Below are positions 51,081-60,326 of a stretch of 64,000 bases of DNA, piece by piece. A model generated the notes under the pieces. The model was given only the letters and a program-made list of their open reading frames with translations, did not search any database and was not told the DNA's origin. Origin of the DNA: an uncultured Saprospirales bacterium (GTDB lineage Bacteria; Bacteroidota; Bacteroidia; Chitinophagales; Saprospiraceae); the NCBI GenBank assembly GCA_937864265.1, contig CALMIR010000012.1:1-64000 (forward strand), given 5' to 3'. Position 1 is the stretch's first letter. The number at the start of each line of letters is the position of its first letter. The position numbers and the translations under genes were made by a program.

Positions 51081-53678
51081 ATGAAATTTTTTTATTCCTT
51101 GCTTATGGGCGTTTTGTTTAGCCCTCAGTTCAATCTATTTGCTCAAAAGCAAACACTCAACTATTATTTACCTGAAATAACTTATGATGCGGCTATTCCC
51201 ACGCCCGAAGCGTGGCTGGGGTATCAAATCGGAGAATGGCACCTCAGCCATGATCAATTGTTGGGCTATGTGCGGCATGTTGCGGCTTTGTCCGATCGGA
51301 TGACCATCACGGAATATGCCCGGACGTATGAAAATAGACCGCTGGTTTACCTGACCATTACTTCGACCGCCAACCATCAAAATCTGGAAAACATTCGCCA
51401 GCAACACCTCAATTTATGCGACCCCGATTTCAAGGGCGAATTGCCTTTGGACGACATGCCCGTCGTGCTGTATCAGGGTTTTAGCATACACGGCAACGAG
51501 CCTAGCGGTGCCAATGCCGTGCCTTTGTTGGTTTATTATTTGGCAGCCGGGCAAAGCCCGGAAGTAGAGCGTCTGTTGAACGAGTCGGTAATTTTGCTCG
51601 ACCCCAGTTTCAATCCCGATGGATTCCAGCGTTTTTCTACCTGGGCAAACATGCATAAGAACGCCAACCTGACGGACGATCCCCACGATAGAGAATACAA
51701 CGAGGTCTGGCCGGGAGGCCGAACCAACCATTATTGGTTCGATCTGAACCGGGATTGGCTGCCTGTGCAACACCCTGAAAGCCGGGGAAGGGTAGCGCTG
51801 TACCACCAGTGGAAGCCCAATGTATTGACGGATCATCATGAAATGGGCACCAATGCTACTTTTTTCTTTATGCCAGGGGTGCCGGTGCGTACTAATCCGA
51901 ATACACCAGAAGAAAACCAGATTTTAACTGGGAAAATAGCTGATTTTCACGGTGAAGCACTTGATAAAATAGGTTCCCTGTACTACACCCGCGAGGGCTA
52001 TGACGATTTTTATTACGGAAAAGGCTCTACCTATCCCGATGCCAATGGGGGAATTGGTATTTTGTTTGAACAAGCCAGTTCGAGAGGTCATCTTCAACGC
52101 AGCGAAAATGGGCCTTTATCATTCCCGTTTACTATCCGCAATCAGTTGACAACGGCGCTTTCCACCCAAAAGGCAGCCATCTCCCTGCGAAAAGACTTGC
52201 TATCGTATCAACAGCGATTTTTTCGGGATGCAATCAAAGAAGCAGCAAAAGACCAGCGCAAAGCTTTCGTATTTGGAGAGTCGTCCGATCCGCAGCGAGT
52301 GGAAGCGTTCGTTGATATTTTGAACCGCCATCAGATAAAAATTTTTCGTTTGGCAGAAAGCGTCAGCGCTGCCGGGCAGTTGTTTGAAAAAGAGCGGGCA
52401 TTTGTTGTGCCAGCTTCTCAGCAGCAGTACAAGGTCATTCGGGCTATTTTTGACACAACAACTTCCTTCAAAGACAGCATTTTTTACGATATATCCAGTT
52501 GGACGCTTCCGCTGGCTTTTAATATCCCTTATGCAGCACTGGAGAGCGGAGCGTTTCGTTCGGCTTTGCTGGGAGAGGAAGTTCAGGCAAATTCGATTTT
52601 GCCCGCTGTAGAACAACCAGCTAAAAGCGAATATGCTTACTTGATGGAATGGCCTGCTTATTACGCTCCGGCTGCTTTGTACCAAATATTAGAAAACGGA
52701 CTGCGCGCCAAAGTAGCAACCCTGCCATTTCAACATGAAGGACGTTCCTATCCATCGGGTACCCTTATCATTGCAGTGCAAAATCAGGGGCAAGGGGCGG
52801 ATCAAATTTGGAACATCATGCGTGAAGTCGCCTCAGAGCACCAGGTGCACATTCATCCTGTAAAGGGTGGAATGACAGTAGAAGGAATTGATTTGGGCAG
52901 CCCCAGCTTTGATCCTGTTGCGCTACCAAAAATTGCTCTGATGGCCGGAAGCGGCGTTTGGTCTTATGAAGCTGGAGAGATATGGCACTTACTTGACCAG
53001 CGCTATGGTATCAAAGTGAGTAAACTAGAGCCGGAAGCCCTGAACTACCGATCGCTGGATAGTTACAATGTGATCATTATGCCAGGTGGGAACTATACCA
53101 CTATTGGCTTGGAAGGGGCGAAAAAGCTAATGGAATGGAGTAAAAATGGCGGTACCATCATTGCTTTGGGTACGGCTATCAATTGGTTGAAGCAGCGCAA
53201 CCTAGTTAACGTTAACCTAAAAGCCAGCGAAGGATCAGGGGATTCCAAGAAGGAACGTCGGCCTTACGGCAAATTGGGCGATGACCGGGGTGCTGAAGAA
53301 ATAGGCGGGGCTATCTTTGAAGTGCAACTGGATTTGACGCATCCGCTTTGCTATGGTTTTACGCGAAACACTATGCCGATTTTCAAAAATAACGAAGTGA
53401 TCTTAGAGCCTGCTAAAAATGCCTATGCGACGCCTTTGCTATACGACAAAACCCCTTTATTGAGTGGGTATCTCAACGATAGCAACCGGAAAAAAATGCA
53501 GGAATCAGCCAGCGTTGTCGTCAGTGGAGTGGGAAATGGCAAAACGATTTGCATTGCCGAAAACCCCAATTTCCGGGCTTTTTGGTACGGCACGAATAAA
53601 CTTTTTGCCAATGCCATCTTCTTTGGTAAAAGCATCAGCAGCGGTGCGGTGGAAAAGGCAAGTGGTATTTCTGAATAA
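51081..53678 (+). CDS. M14-family zinc carboxypeptidase with C-terminal GATase1-like domain
   Basis: An 865-residue exported protein with a signal peptide (1-22). The M14 domain has zinc ligands His and Glu in FSIHGNEPSG and a third His in LTDHHEMG; the FDLNRDW segment is a family landmark, and Glu in LFEQASSRG may be the general base. After a linker region, residues about 620-720 (IALMAGSGVWSYEAGEIWHLL; YNVIIMPGGNYTTIG; WSKNGGTIIALGTAINWL) resemble a class I glutamine-amidotransferase-like fold without an evident catalytic Cys. The agmatine deiminase gene starts 8 bp after its stop. Confidence 0.88.
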   Translation: MKFFYSLLMGVLFSPQFNLFAQKQTLNYYLPEITYDAAIPTPEAWLGYQIGEWHLSHDQLLGYVRHVAALSDRMTITEYARTYENRPLVYLTITSTANHQNLENIRQQHLNLCDPDFKGELPLDDMPVVLYQGFSIHGNEPSGANAVPLLVYYLAAGQSPEVERLLNESVILLDPSFNPDGFQRFSTWANMHKNANLTDDPHDREYNEVWPGGRTNHYWFDLNRDWLPVQHPESRGRVALYHQWKPNVLTDHHEMGTNATFFFMPGVPVRTNPNTPEENQILTGKIADFHGEALDKIGSLYYTREGYDDFYYGKGSTYPDANGGIGILFEQASSRGHLQRSENGPLSFPFTIRNQLTTALSTQKAAISLRKDLLSYQQRFFRDAIKEAAKDQRKAFVFGESSDPQRVEAFVDILNRHQIKIFRLAESVSAAGQLFEKERAFVVPASQQQYKVIRAIFDTTTSFKDSIFYDISSWTLPLAFNIPYAALESGAFRSALLGEEVQANSILPAVEQPAKSEYAYLMEWPAYYAPAALYQILENGLRAKVATLPFQHEGRSYPSGTLIIAVQNQGQGADQIWNIMREVASEHQVHIHPVKGGMTVEGIDLGSPSFDPVALPKIALMAGSGVWSYEAGEIWHLLDQRYGIKVSKLEPEALNYRSLDSYNVIIMPGGNYTTIGLEGAKKLMEWSKNGGTIIALGTAINWLKQRNLVNVNLKASEGSGDSKKERRPYGKLGDDRGAEEIGGAIFEVQLDLTHPLCYGFTRNTMPIFKNNEVILEPAKNAYATPLLYDKTPLLSGYLNDSNRKKMQESASVVVSGVGNGKTICIAENPNFRAFWYGTNKLFANAIFFGKSISSGAVEKASGISE

Positions 53679-53686
53679 TCAATCGT

Positions 53687-54706
53687 ATGATCAACCCTAT
53701 TCGACTCCCTGCTGAATGGGAGCCGCAGCGCGCTGTTCAATTGACTTTCCCGCACCAGGGAACAGATTGGTCGGACATGATGGAGGCGGTATTGCCTTGT
53801 TTTGTAGAAATTGCGATGAATATCAGCCGATTTCAACGGGTGTTGATTGTTTGCACTGATGAGGCCGCCACACGGGCTTTATTTCCTAGTGTAGAAAACC
53901 TGGTTTTTGCCACCTGCCCCAGCAACGATACTTGGGCGCGGGATCACGGCGCGATCACGGTTTTGGAAAATGGGAAACCCAAGCTACTGGATTTTGTGTT
54001 CAACGGCTGGGGGCTAAAATTTCCCGCCGATAAAGACAATTTGATTACCCGGCGTTTACATTCCAAAGGTATTTTTGGGAAAACGCCTATTCAGCATGGC
54101 GGTATGGTGCTGGAAGGTGGCGGCATAGAAAGCAACGGGAAAGGCTGTTTGATGACGACTACCAGTTGTATGCTGTCGCCCAATCGCAATCCGCACATGA
54201 GCCAGCAGCAAACGGAAGACAAGCTCCGACAGCTTTTTGGCGTAAGCCAAATCCTGTGGCTTCAGCACGGCTATCTAGCGGGCGATGATACCGATTCTCA
54301 TATCGATACGCTGGCACGGTTTTGCGACGAAGCGACTATCGCTTATGCGAGTTGCCAGGACATACACGATGAGCATTACGCCGAGCTAAAACTAATGGAA
54401 GCAGAGCTTCAGTCATTCCGCCAAGCGAATGGGCAACCGTTTCGTTTGGTGCCTTTGCCCATGCCAGATGCTTGCCTTGCCGATGACGGGCATAGGCTAC
54501 CGGCTACTTATGCCAATTTTCTCGTGATCAATGGAGCCGTTTTGGTGCCTGTATATGGCGTGGCGCAGGATGAGGAAGCCCTAGCCGTTTTTAACCACTT
54601 GTTTCCCAACCGTGAAATTATCGGGATCAATTGCCGCTCTTTGATTGAGCAACACGGATCACTGCATTGTGTGACGATGCAATTTATTGAGCCCATTCCC
54701 ATTTGA
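53687..54706 (+). CDS. aguA: agmatine deiminase (PPAD/AguA family)
   Basis: Converts agmatine to N-carbamoylputrescine and ammonia. Length 339. Motifs are complete: RLPAEWEPQRAVQLTFPH, SNDTWARDHG with the catalytic Asp, LEGGGIESNGKG, DTDSHIDTLARF with the catalytic His, and the C-terminal QHGSLHCVTMQ with the nucleophile Cys. The related peptidyl-arginine deiminase of Porphyromonas is larger and carries sorting domains, so AguA is the better call. The partner amidase gene lies downstream, separated by the Fic gene. Confidence 0.92.
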   Translation: MINPIRLPAEWEPQRAVQLTFPHQGTDWSDMMEAVLPCFVEIAMNISRFQRVLIVCTDEAATRALFPSVENLVFATCPSNDTWARDHGAITVLENGKPKLLDFVFNGWGLKFPADKDNLITRRLHSKGIFGKTPIQHGGMVLEGGGIESNGKGCLMTTTSCMLSPNRNPHMSQQQTEDKLRQLFGVSQILWLQHGYLAGDDTDSHIDTLARFCDEATIAYASCQDIHDEHYAELKLMEAELQSFRQANGQPFRLVPLPMPDACLADDGHRLPATYANFLVINGAVLVPVYGVAQDEEALAVFNHLFPNREIIGINCRSLIEQHGSLHCVTMQFIEPIPI

Positions 54707-54867
54707 AGATGTTATTGATGTACGTGCTTTGACGGTTTTGGCTAACTTTTGACGAGAATTGCGATGGCGGCATACTGCTATGCTATCCGAGCAAATACAA
54801 CAAGCAGTGGCATTGGATGAAGCCATCAGTTAGAATTGGAAGAAAAATTGGGTGGAGTTATATGGTA

Positions 54868-54985
54868 GTAAAGTACAGTAAGGATTTTCTTATTTTACTT
54901 TAGGAAGGGTAAAGTAAAATAAGGATTTTCTTATTTTACTTTAGGAAGGGTAAAGTAAAATAAAGCAAAGTTTGTTTTACTTTTG
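54868..54985. repeat. 41-bp palindromic tandem repeat in front of the fic gene
   Basis: Two 41-bp units (54868-54908, 54909-54949) and a partial third unit. Each contains a palindrome; in unit 2 AAAGTAAAATAAG pairs with CTTATTTTACTTT perfectly (13 bp). The third, with arms AAAGTAAAA and TTTTACTTT, overlaps the -7 box at 54978-54985. The array looks like a set of operator sites upstream of fic. Confidence 0.85.
54978..54985 (+). promoter_or_regulatory. -7 box of the fic gene
   Basis: TACTTTTG matches TAnnTTTG and lies 13 bp before the ATG at 54999. The right arm of the third palindrome covers it, so a protein bound there would block initiation. Confidence 0.5.
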
Positions 54986-54998
54986 TAAAAAAGACGCT

Positions 54999-56135
54999 AT
55001 GATACAATTAGAAACCTATCAAGCGGGAAGATTTCAAAAACACCATACAGGATATACCTATTTCCTTCCTAATCACATCAATGAGCAATGGACTTGGGAA
55101 GATCAAACCCTGAACCTTTTGCTGGAAAAAGCCGCTATAAAATTGGGCGAGCTGAACGCTTATTCTCGTTTGGTTCCCAATATTGATTTGTTTATCCAAC
55201 TGCACGTAACCAAAGAAGCGGTCATTTCTAGCCGCATTGAGGGCACGCAAACCAAAATGGATGAGGCTCTTTTGGAGGAGGAAGAAGTCAGTCCCGAACG
55301 CAGAAACGATTGGAAAGAAGTCAATAATTATATCAAGGCACTGAATGGGGCCATAGCTGACTTGGAAAAACTGCCCATTTCTTCAAGGTTACTCAGGCAA
55401 ACCCATAAAATGCTGTTAAGTAGCGTGCGTGGCGAGCTCAAACTACCGGGTGAGTACCGCAATAGCCAAAACTGGATTGGTGGAAATACGTTACTAGATG
55501 CCGTGTTTATCCCGCCCCATCAGGATTTAGTACCCGAACTGATGAGCGACCTTGAAAAATTTCTACACAACGACAGCATCAACATGCCGACCTTGATCAA
55601 AATAGGTATTGCTCATTACCAGTTTGAAACAATCCACCCTTTCCTAGACGGCAACGGCAGAATCGGACGCCTGCTAATTACCTTGTTTTTGGTAGATCAA
55701 AAAATATTGCAGAAGCCTTTGTTGTATCTCTCTGCCTGGTTTGAAAAAAACAAGGGGCTTTACTACGACAACCTGACCTTTGTGCGTACCAATAACGATA
55801 TGACACAATGGCTCAAATACTTTTTGGCAGGCATAGTCGAAACAGCCGAAAATGCTACCCAAACACTCAGTGCTATCTTGGATTTAAAAGCCCAATTAGA
55901 AATCACCCTTGCACAAACCTATGGCAAGCGGGCTGTTAATGCTGGTTTATTACTTAATGCATTGTTTAAAAAACCAGTAATACATGTAAACGAAGCACAA
56001 AACTTAATGGGGTTGAGCTACAAAGCTGCCAATGACTTGGTAACTGAATTCGTACAAAGCGGCATACTCAAAGAGATGACCGGGCAAAGCCGCAACCGGG
56101 TATTTGTATTTGAGGAATACTTAAATTTGTTTTAA
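54999..56135 (+). CDS. Fic-family AMPylase-type protein with inhibitory helix
   Basis: A 378-residue protein. The N-terminal Fic_N-type region carries the inhibition motif S-x-x-x-E-G (Ser77 to Gly82, in SSRIEGTQ). The catalytic motif HPFLDGNGRIGR is at 213-224, with all residues of HxFx(D/E)GNGRxxR present. A C-terminal winged-helix-like region (VNEAQNLMGLSYKAANDLVTEFVQSGIL) could bind DNA. It is a class II Fic, expected to transfer AMP to a target and to be kept off by its own helix. The ATG at 54999 is chosen over a TTG at 54972, which lies inside the repeat array. No antitoxin gene is needed in this class. Confidence 0.92.
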   Translation: MIQLETYQAGRFQKHHTGYTYFLPNHINEQWTWEDQTLNLLLEKAAIKLGELNAYSRLVPNIDLFIQLHVTKEAVISSRIEGTQTKMDEALLEEEEVSPERRNDWKEVNNYIKALNGAIADLEKLPISSRLLRQTHKMLLSSVRGELKLPGEYRNSQNWIGGNTLLDAVFIPPHQDLVPELMSDLEKFLHNDSINMPTLIKIGIAHYQFETIHPFLDGNGRIGRLLITLFLVDQKILQKPLLYLSAWFEKNKGLYYDNLTFVRTNNDMTQWLKYFLAGIVETAENATQTLSAILDLKAQLEITLAQTYGKRAVNAGLLLNALFKKPVIHVNEAQNLMGLSYKAANDLVTEFVQSGILKEMTGQSRNRVFVFEEYLNLF

Positions 56136-56204
56136 AGTTGAGTGCTTATATGGGATCAAAGTTGATTCCCATAAAAACAGCAGCATAACAATTACGGACT
56201 AAAA

Positions 56205-57107
56205 ATGCATCCAAACACTTCTTCATTGCTCAAAGTAGGCATCGTTCAGCAACGGTGCAGTACCGATAAAGCCGCCAACATAGAAAAATCTCTGCGGGGC
56301 ATTGCTGCCTGTGCTGCTCAAGGCGCACAATTGGTTGTCCTTCAAGAACTGCATTGCGGCATTTACTTCTGCCAGGTGGAAGATGTCAACCAATTTGAAT
56401 GGGCTAGCCCTATACCTGGTGCAGACACGGCCATTTTTGCGGAAGCAGCTCGTGAAAATGGGGTAGTATTGGTAAGCTCCTTGTTTGAAAAACGGGCACC
56501 CGGCTTGTACCACAATACAGCCGTTGTGTTCGAGCGCGACGGCAGCATCGCAGGCAAGTACCGCAAAATGCACATCCCGGACGATCCGGCCTACTATGAA
56601 AAGTTTTACTTTACGCCAGGCGATATGGGGTTTGCCCCCATCTCTACATCAGTTGGGAAATTGGGCGTGTTGGTCTGTTGGGATCAGTGGTATCCCGAAG
56701 CGGCGCGACTCATGGCCCTGGCCGGCGCTGAAGTGCTGATTTATCCGACGGCTATTGGCTGGGAAAGCACCGATGCCATTGATGAAAAACAGCGGCAGTA
56801 CGATGCATGGTTTACCATTCAAAGGGGGCATGCTGTAGCCAACGGGTTGCCCCTTATTGCAGTCAATCGCACCGGACATGAACCCGACTGGAGCGGCGTG
56901 ACCAATGGCATTGAATTTTGGGGACAGAGTTTTGTGGCTGGCCCTCAAGGGGAGGTATTGTTCAAAGCGCCAGTGGACGAGGAGCTCCATACTGTGATTG
57001 AAATTGATCGCCATCGCACAGAAGCAGTACGCCGCATCTGGCCTTTTTTCCGCGATAGGCGCATTGAAAGTTATGGCGGGTTGATGAAGCGGTATATAGA
57101 TGAAGTT

Positions 57108-57113
<6 letters not shown>
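56205..57113 (+). CDS. aguB: N-carbamoylputrescine amidase (carbon-nitrogen hydrolase)
   Basis: Hydrolyses N-carbamoylputrescine to putrescine, CO2 and ammonia; second step after AguA. Length 302. The catalytic triad of the nitrilase superfamily is visible: Glu in VVLQELHCG, Lys in KYRKMHIPDDP and Cys in LGVLVCWDQWYPEAARL. Other landmarks are NRTGHEPDW and FWGQSFVAGPQGE. Its stop codon (TGA) is part of the first repeat of a hexamer tract that follows. Confidence 0.92.
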
Positions 57114-57162
<49 letters not shown>

Positions 57163-57320
57163 TAGGGTGTGAGTGTGGGCATGGCCAAGCCTTGCCTTTA
57201 AGCCTGTCATCAATTCTTCCTGTCCGACCGGGTTATTCTGCTTGATGGGCCGGGGTAGCCTACCCGACGGGGCTAGCCATCAATTGTTCAAATTGTGTGG
57301 GGGCTTGCCTAGATTGCTTG

Positions 57321-57418
57321 AAACCACCCGCCTCCCGCCGAAAGCGGGATTCGCCCGCCCGTCCGATCCCGCTGAGGCCGATACGCTCAGCGGGATCGGA
57401 CGGGGGCAGGAAAACCAG
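57321..57418 (+). repeat. GC-rich dispersed repeat, copy B
   Basis: Inverted relative of the block at 28492-28593, sharing both ends (about 26 bp and about 20 bp identical or nearly so). Its middle forms a perfect 16-bp hairpin (arms 57361-57376 and 57386-57401). It lies in the 521-bp gap between aguB and rplM; the remaining sequence has no gene. Confidence 0.8.
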
Positions 57419-57530
57419 AAACTTCAAACCTACAAGCCTGCACGCGGCCACAAAGCTAATCCTTGAGCGAAATTTTCACTGTTTTTCAAATAGTTATCTT
57501 TTTTTTTGATCATTTTTTTTTGATCTGGTA

Positions 57531-57561
57531 TTGGTTTTTGTGCAAAAGAAACATACCTTTG
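57531..57561 (+). promoter_or_regulatory. promoter of the rplM-rpsI-rpsB-tsf operon
   Basis: TTG at 57531-57533 and TACCTTTG at 57554-57561 (full TAnnTTTG match) are 20 bp apart, the best promoter in the window. Transcription should start near 57568, giving a leader of about 67 bases. Confidence 0.75.
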
Positions 57562-57567
57562 CACTCG

Positions 57568-57591
57568 CCTTTTTGGAAGCCTCCGAAAAGG
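57568..57591 (+). ncRNA. 5'-leader hairpin of the rplM mRNA
   Basis: A 10-bp stem (arms 57568-57577 and 57582-57591, one G-U pair) with loop AGCC, starting at the predicted first bases of the transcript. It could be a site for feedback control by L13 or a stabilising 5' stem. I could not match it to a named leader family. Confidence 0.5.
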
Positions 57592-57634
57592 AAAGAAATT
57601 TGAAGAAGTTTGATCACATTTTAAATCAGAGAAA

Positions 57635-58078
57635 GTGAATACGCTAAGCTATAAAACGCAATCAGCGAAAAACGAAACAGTGGAGCGCAAGTGGTATGTC
57701 ATCGATGCTGAGGGCGAAACAGTAGGCCGCATGGCAGCTAAGATAGCCCATGTGCTACGTGGCAAGCACAAGCCATCCTTCACCCCTCATGTGGACTGCG
57801 GCGACTTTGTGATCGTCGTAAATGCGGATAAAGTACGCTTTACCGGCACCAAGATGAAAAACAAGGAATACCAAACTTATTCGGGATATCCGGGCGGTCA
57901 GAAAATCAAGACAGCACAAGAAATGCTAGACAAGCATCCCATCCGCATCACGGAAATAGCGGTAAGAGGCATGTTGCCCAAAAATCGCCTGGGTCGCCAG
58001 ATGTTCAAGAAGTTGTTTGTCTATGCAGAAGCGGAACATCCGCACGAAGCACAAAAACCAGAACCATTCAATTTTTAA
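57635..58078 (+). CDS. rplM: 50S ribosomal protein L13
   Basis: A 147-residue early-assembly protein of the large subunit. Motifs [49 protein letters not shown] and [32 protein letters not shown] are diagnostic. The start codon appears to be GTG at 57635; no in-frame ATG is near the conserved N-terminus. First gene of its operon, followed by rpsI at 27 bp. Confidence 0.97.
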   Translation: MNTLSYKTQSAKNETVERKWYVIDAEGETVGRMAAKIAHVLRGKHKPSFTPHVDCGDFVIVVNADKVRFTGTKMKNKEYQTYSGYPGGQKIKTAQEMLDKHPIRITEIAVRGMLPKNRLGRQMFKKLFVYAEAEHPHEAQKPEPFNF

Positions 58079-58105
58079 TTCAACGCCTTTAATTTTTCTT
58101 AGTAT

Positions 58106-58492
58106 ATGGAAATGATTAATGCCACAGGCAGAAGAAAATCAGCAGTCGCCCGGGTCTATCTGACAAAAGGGGATGGTAAAGTAACGGTGAACGGGCGGGA
58201 TTTCAGAGACTATTTCGTTCAGACACACGTTCAGGACAGTGTCATTGCGCCATTTGAGGCCATCGATGCCGAAAGAATCTATGATGTAAAAATCAACGTG
58301 ACAGGTGGTGGATTTAAAGGCCAAGCAGAAGCCATTCGTATGGCCCTCTCCCGCGCCTTAGTTGAGCTGAATGAAGACTTCCGCAAACCACTGAAATCGA
58401 AGAAATACCTTACTCGTGATGCTCGCGTAGTGGAACGTAAAAAATACGGTAAACCAAAGGCGCGCAAGAGCTTCCAGTTCAGCAAGCGTTAA
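58106..58492 (+). CDS. rpsI: 30S ribosomal protein S9
   Basis: A 128-residue protein with the S9 signature GGGFKGQAEAIRMALSRAL and the C-terminal tail KYGKPKARKSFQFSKR, whose final Lys-Arg reaches the P-site tRNA. It follows rplM in the standard bacterial order. Confidence 0.98.
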   Translation: MEMINATGRRKSAVARVYLTKGDGKVTVNGRDFRDYFVQTHVQDSVIAPFEAIDAERIYDVKINVTGGGFKGQAEAIRMALSRALVELNEDFRKPLKSKKYLTRDARVVERKKYGKPKARKSFQFSKR

Positions 58493-58534
58493 TTTCTTCT
58501 ATTTTTCACGACTCATTCTTAATATCCGATTAAA

Positions 58535-59254
58535 ATGGAAAAACCTACCTATAAAGATTTGCTCGACGCTGGCGTTCACTTCGGGCACCTCAAGAAAAAA
58601 TGGAACCCTAAAATGTCTCCTTACATTTTCATGGAGCGCAAGGGCATTCACATCATTGATTTGAACCGCACGCTGGATTCCATGGAACGCGCTGCTAACG
58701 CGATGCGCGCTTTGGCTCGTAGCGGTAAAAAGATTTTGTTCGTCGCCACTAAGAAGCAGGCCCGCGATATTGTTGCACAAGCTGCACTCAGCGTTGGCAT
58801 GCCATTCGTAACTGAGCGTTGGTTGGGTGGTATGATGACCAACTTCTCTACCATCAGAAGGTCGGTCAAGAAAATGAACAACATCGACCGAATGCTGGCC
58901 GATGGTTCTTTGACCAGTGTCACCAAAAAAGAACGCCTCACGTTGACCCGCGAGCGCAACAAACTGGAAAAGGTATTGGGTGGTATCGCCAACCTCAACC
59001 GCCTGCCGTCTGCCATCTTCATTGTGGATATCGAACATGAGCACATTGCCCTGGCCGAAGCACATAAACTGGGGTTGCGCACTTTTGGCATGGTAGATAC
59101 CAACTCTGATCCAAATAAAGTTGACTTCGCCATACCTGCGAATGATGACGCATCTAAATCCATCTCCATCATTACCAACTATATGACGGAGGCGATCCGT
59201 CAGGGTTTGGAAGAACGCAAAAATTCCAAAACGGAGAAGGAAGTGGCTGGTTAA
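58535..59254 (+). CDS. rpsB: 30S ribosomal protein S2
   Basis: A 239-residue protein. Landmarks are LLDAGVHFGHLKKKWNPKM, FMERKGIHIIDLNRTL, RWLGGMMTNFSTIRRSVKKM and GLRTFGMVDTNSDPNKVDFAIPANDDA. Complete length for the family. tsf follows after 131 bp. Confidence 0.98.
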   Translation: MEKPTYKDLLDAGVHFGHLKKKWNPKMSPYIFMERKGIHIIDLNRTLDSMERAANAMRALARSGKKILFVATKKQARDIVAQAALSVGMPFVTERWLGGMMTNFSTIRRSVKKMNNIDRMLADGSLTSVTKKERLTLTRERNKLEKVLGGIANLNRLPSAIFIVDIEHEHIALAEAHKLGLRTFGMVDTNSDPNKVDFAIPANDDASKSISIITNYMTEAIRQGLEERKNSKTEKEVAG

Positions 59255-59385
59255 CTTTCTGCTTTGGCAGGTTTTAACCCAAGAAAAGTATATTTCAAAG
59301 TGGGATAGAAAGCACAGCAAAACATCAACCGTTTACATTCTTTTTCCTTTCATTCCCATTTTATAAAAAATTAAAAAAAGATCTA

Positions 59386-60216
59386 ATGAGTGCAATTGTT
59401 TCTGCGACCGATGTAAAAAAACTGCGCGATATGACTGGTGCAGGTTTCTCGGATTGCAAAAAAGCGCTGGATGAAGCAGCCGGCGATTTTGAAAAGGCCA
59501 TTGAAATACTGAGGAAAAAAGGTCAAAAAGTTTCAGCCAAGCGCGCTGACAACGAAGCCAAAGAAGGGGTAGTTATCGCGTTGGTCAGTGACGACCAAAC
59601 CCGCGGTGTTGTTGTTAAGCTCAGCTCTGAAACCGACTTCGTTGCCAAAAACCAGGAATTCATCGACGGCACTCAGGCTATCGCAGCGGCAGCTCTGGCT
59701 CATTTTCCAGCAGACCTAGAAGCCTTGAAGGCTCTGCCCCTTGATGGCGGTACAGTTACGACAAGACTGGAAGAACTTCTGACTAAATTCTCAGAAAAGA
59801 TCGAGCTGTCTTACGAAAAATTGGAGGCTGCAGTCGTATCTCCATATATTCACATGGGCTTCAAAGCTGGTGTGTTGGTGGGTTTGAATGAAAATGGCGA
59901 TGGGGTTTACGATGCTGGTCGCGATGTAGCCATGCAGGTAGCTGCCATGAAGCCCGTAGCCGTAGATAAAGATGGCGTAGATCAAACCATCATCGCCAAA
60001 GAAATTGAAATCGGTATGGAACAGGCTCGCCAGGATGGCAAGCCAGAACAAATGCTAGAAAAAATTGCTCAGGGCAAATTGCAGAAGTTTTTCAAGGAAA
60101 ACACCCTGCTCAACCAGCAATTTGTGAAAGACAATTCATTGACGATTCAGGATTTCCTGAGGGGGGTAAGTAAGGGCTTAACCGTCACTGAATTCAAGCA
60201 CGTTACGTTAGGATAG
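59386..60216 (+). CDS. tsf: translation elongation factor Ts
   Basis: Nucleotide-exchange factor for EF-Tu. Length 276. The N-terminal UBA-like part has VKKLRDMTGAGFSDCKKALDEA; the TDFVAKNQEF motif (SSETDFVAKN) contacts EF-Tu. The core domains end FLRGVSKGLTVTEFKHVTLG. A terminator follows, ending this operon. Confidence 0.97.
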   Translation: MSAIVSATDVKKLRDMTGAGFSDCKKALDEAAGDFEKAIEILRKKGQKVSAKRADNEAKEGVVIALVSDDQTRGVVVKLSSETDFVAKNQEFIDGTQAIAAAALAHFPADLEALKALPLDGGTVTTRLEELLTKFSEKIELSYEKLEAAVVSPYIHMGFKAGVLVGLNENGDGVYDAGRDVAMQVAAMKPVAVDKDGVDQTIIAKEIEIGMEQARQDGKPEQMLEKIAQGKLQKFFKENTLLNQQFVKDNSLTIQDFLRGVSKGLTVTEFKHVTLG

Positions 60217-60223
60217 AAAATAA

Positions 60224-60259
60224 AAAAAGGCGAGTTTTTAAAAATTCGCCTTTTTTTTT
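60224..60259 (+). terminator. intrinsic terminator after tsf
   Basis: Stem AAAAGGCGA with TCGCCTTTT around an AT-rich middle that can also pair (GTTTTTAAAAAT), then a run of T. Located 8 bp after the tsf stop; it separates tsf from pyrH. Confidence 0.9.
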
Positions 60260-60326
60260 ATATCTTCTTTAAGCATTTATGCGGAAAAAGAACCTTATCT
60301 CATAAAGTCTGATTTCACTTTTCAAC

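Noticed and set aside
54868-54949. 41-bp tandem repeat as CRISPR
   Set aside because: The units are directly adjacent with no spacers.
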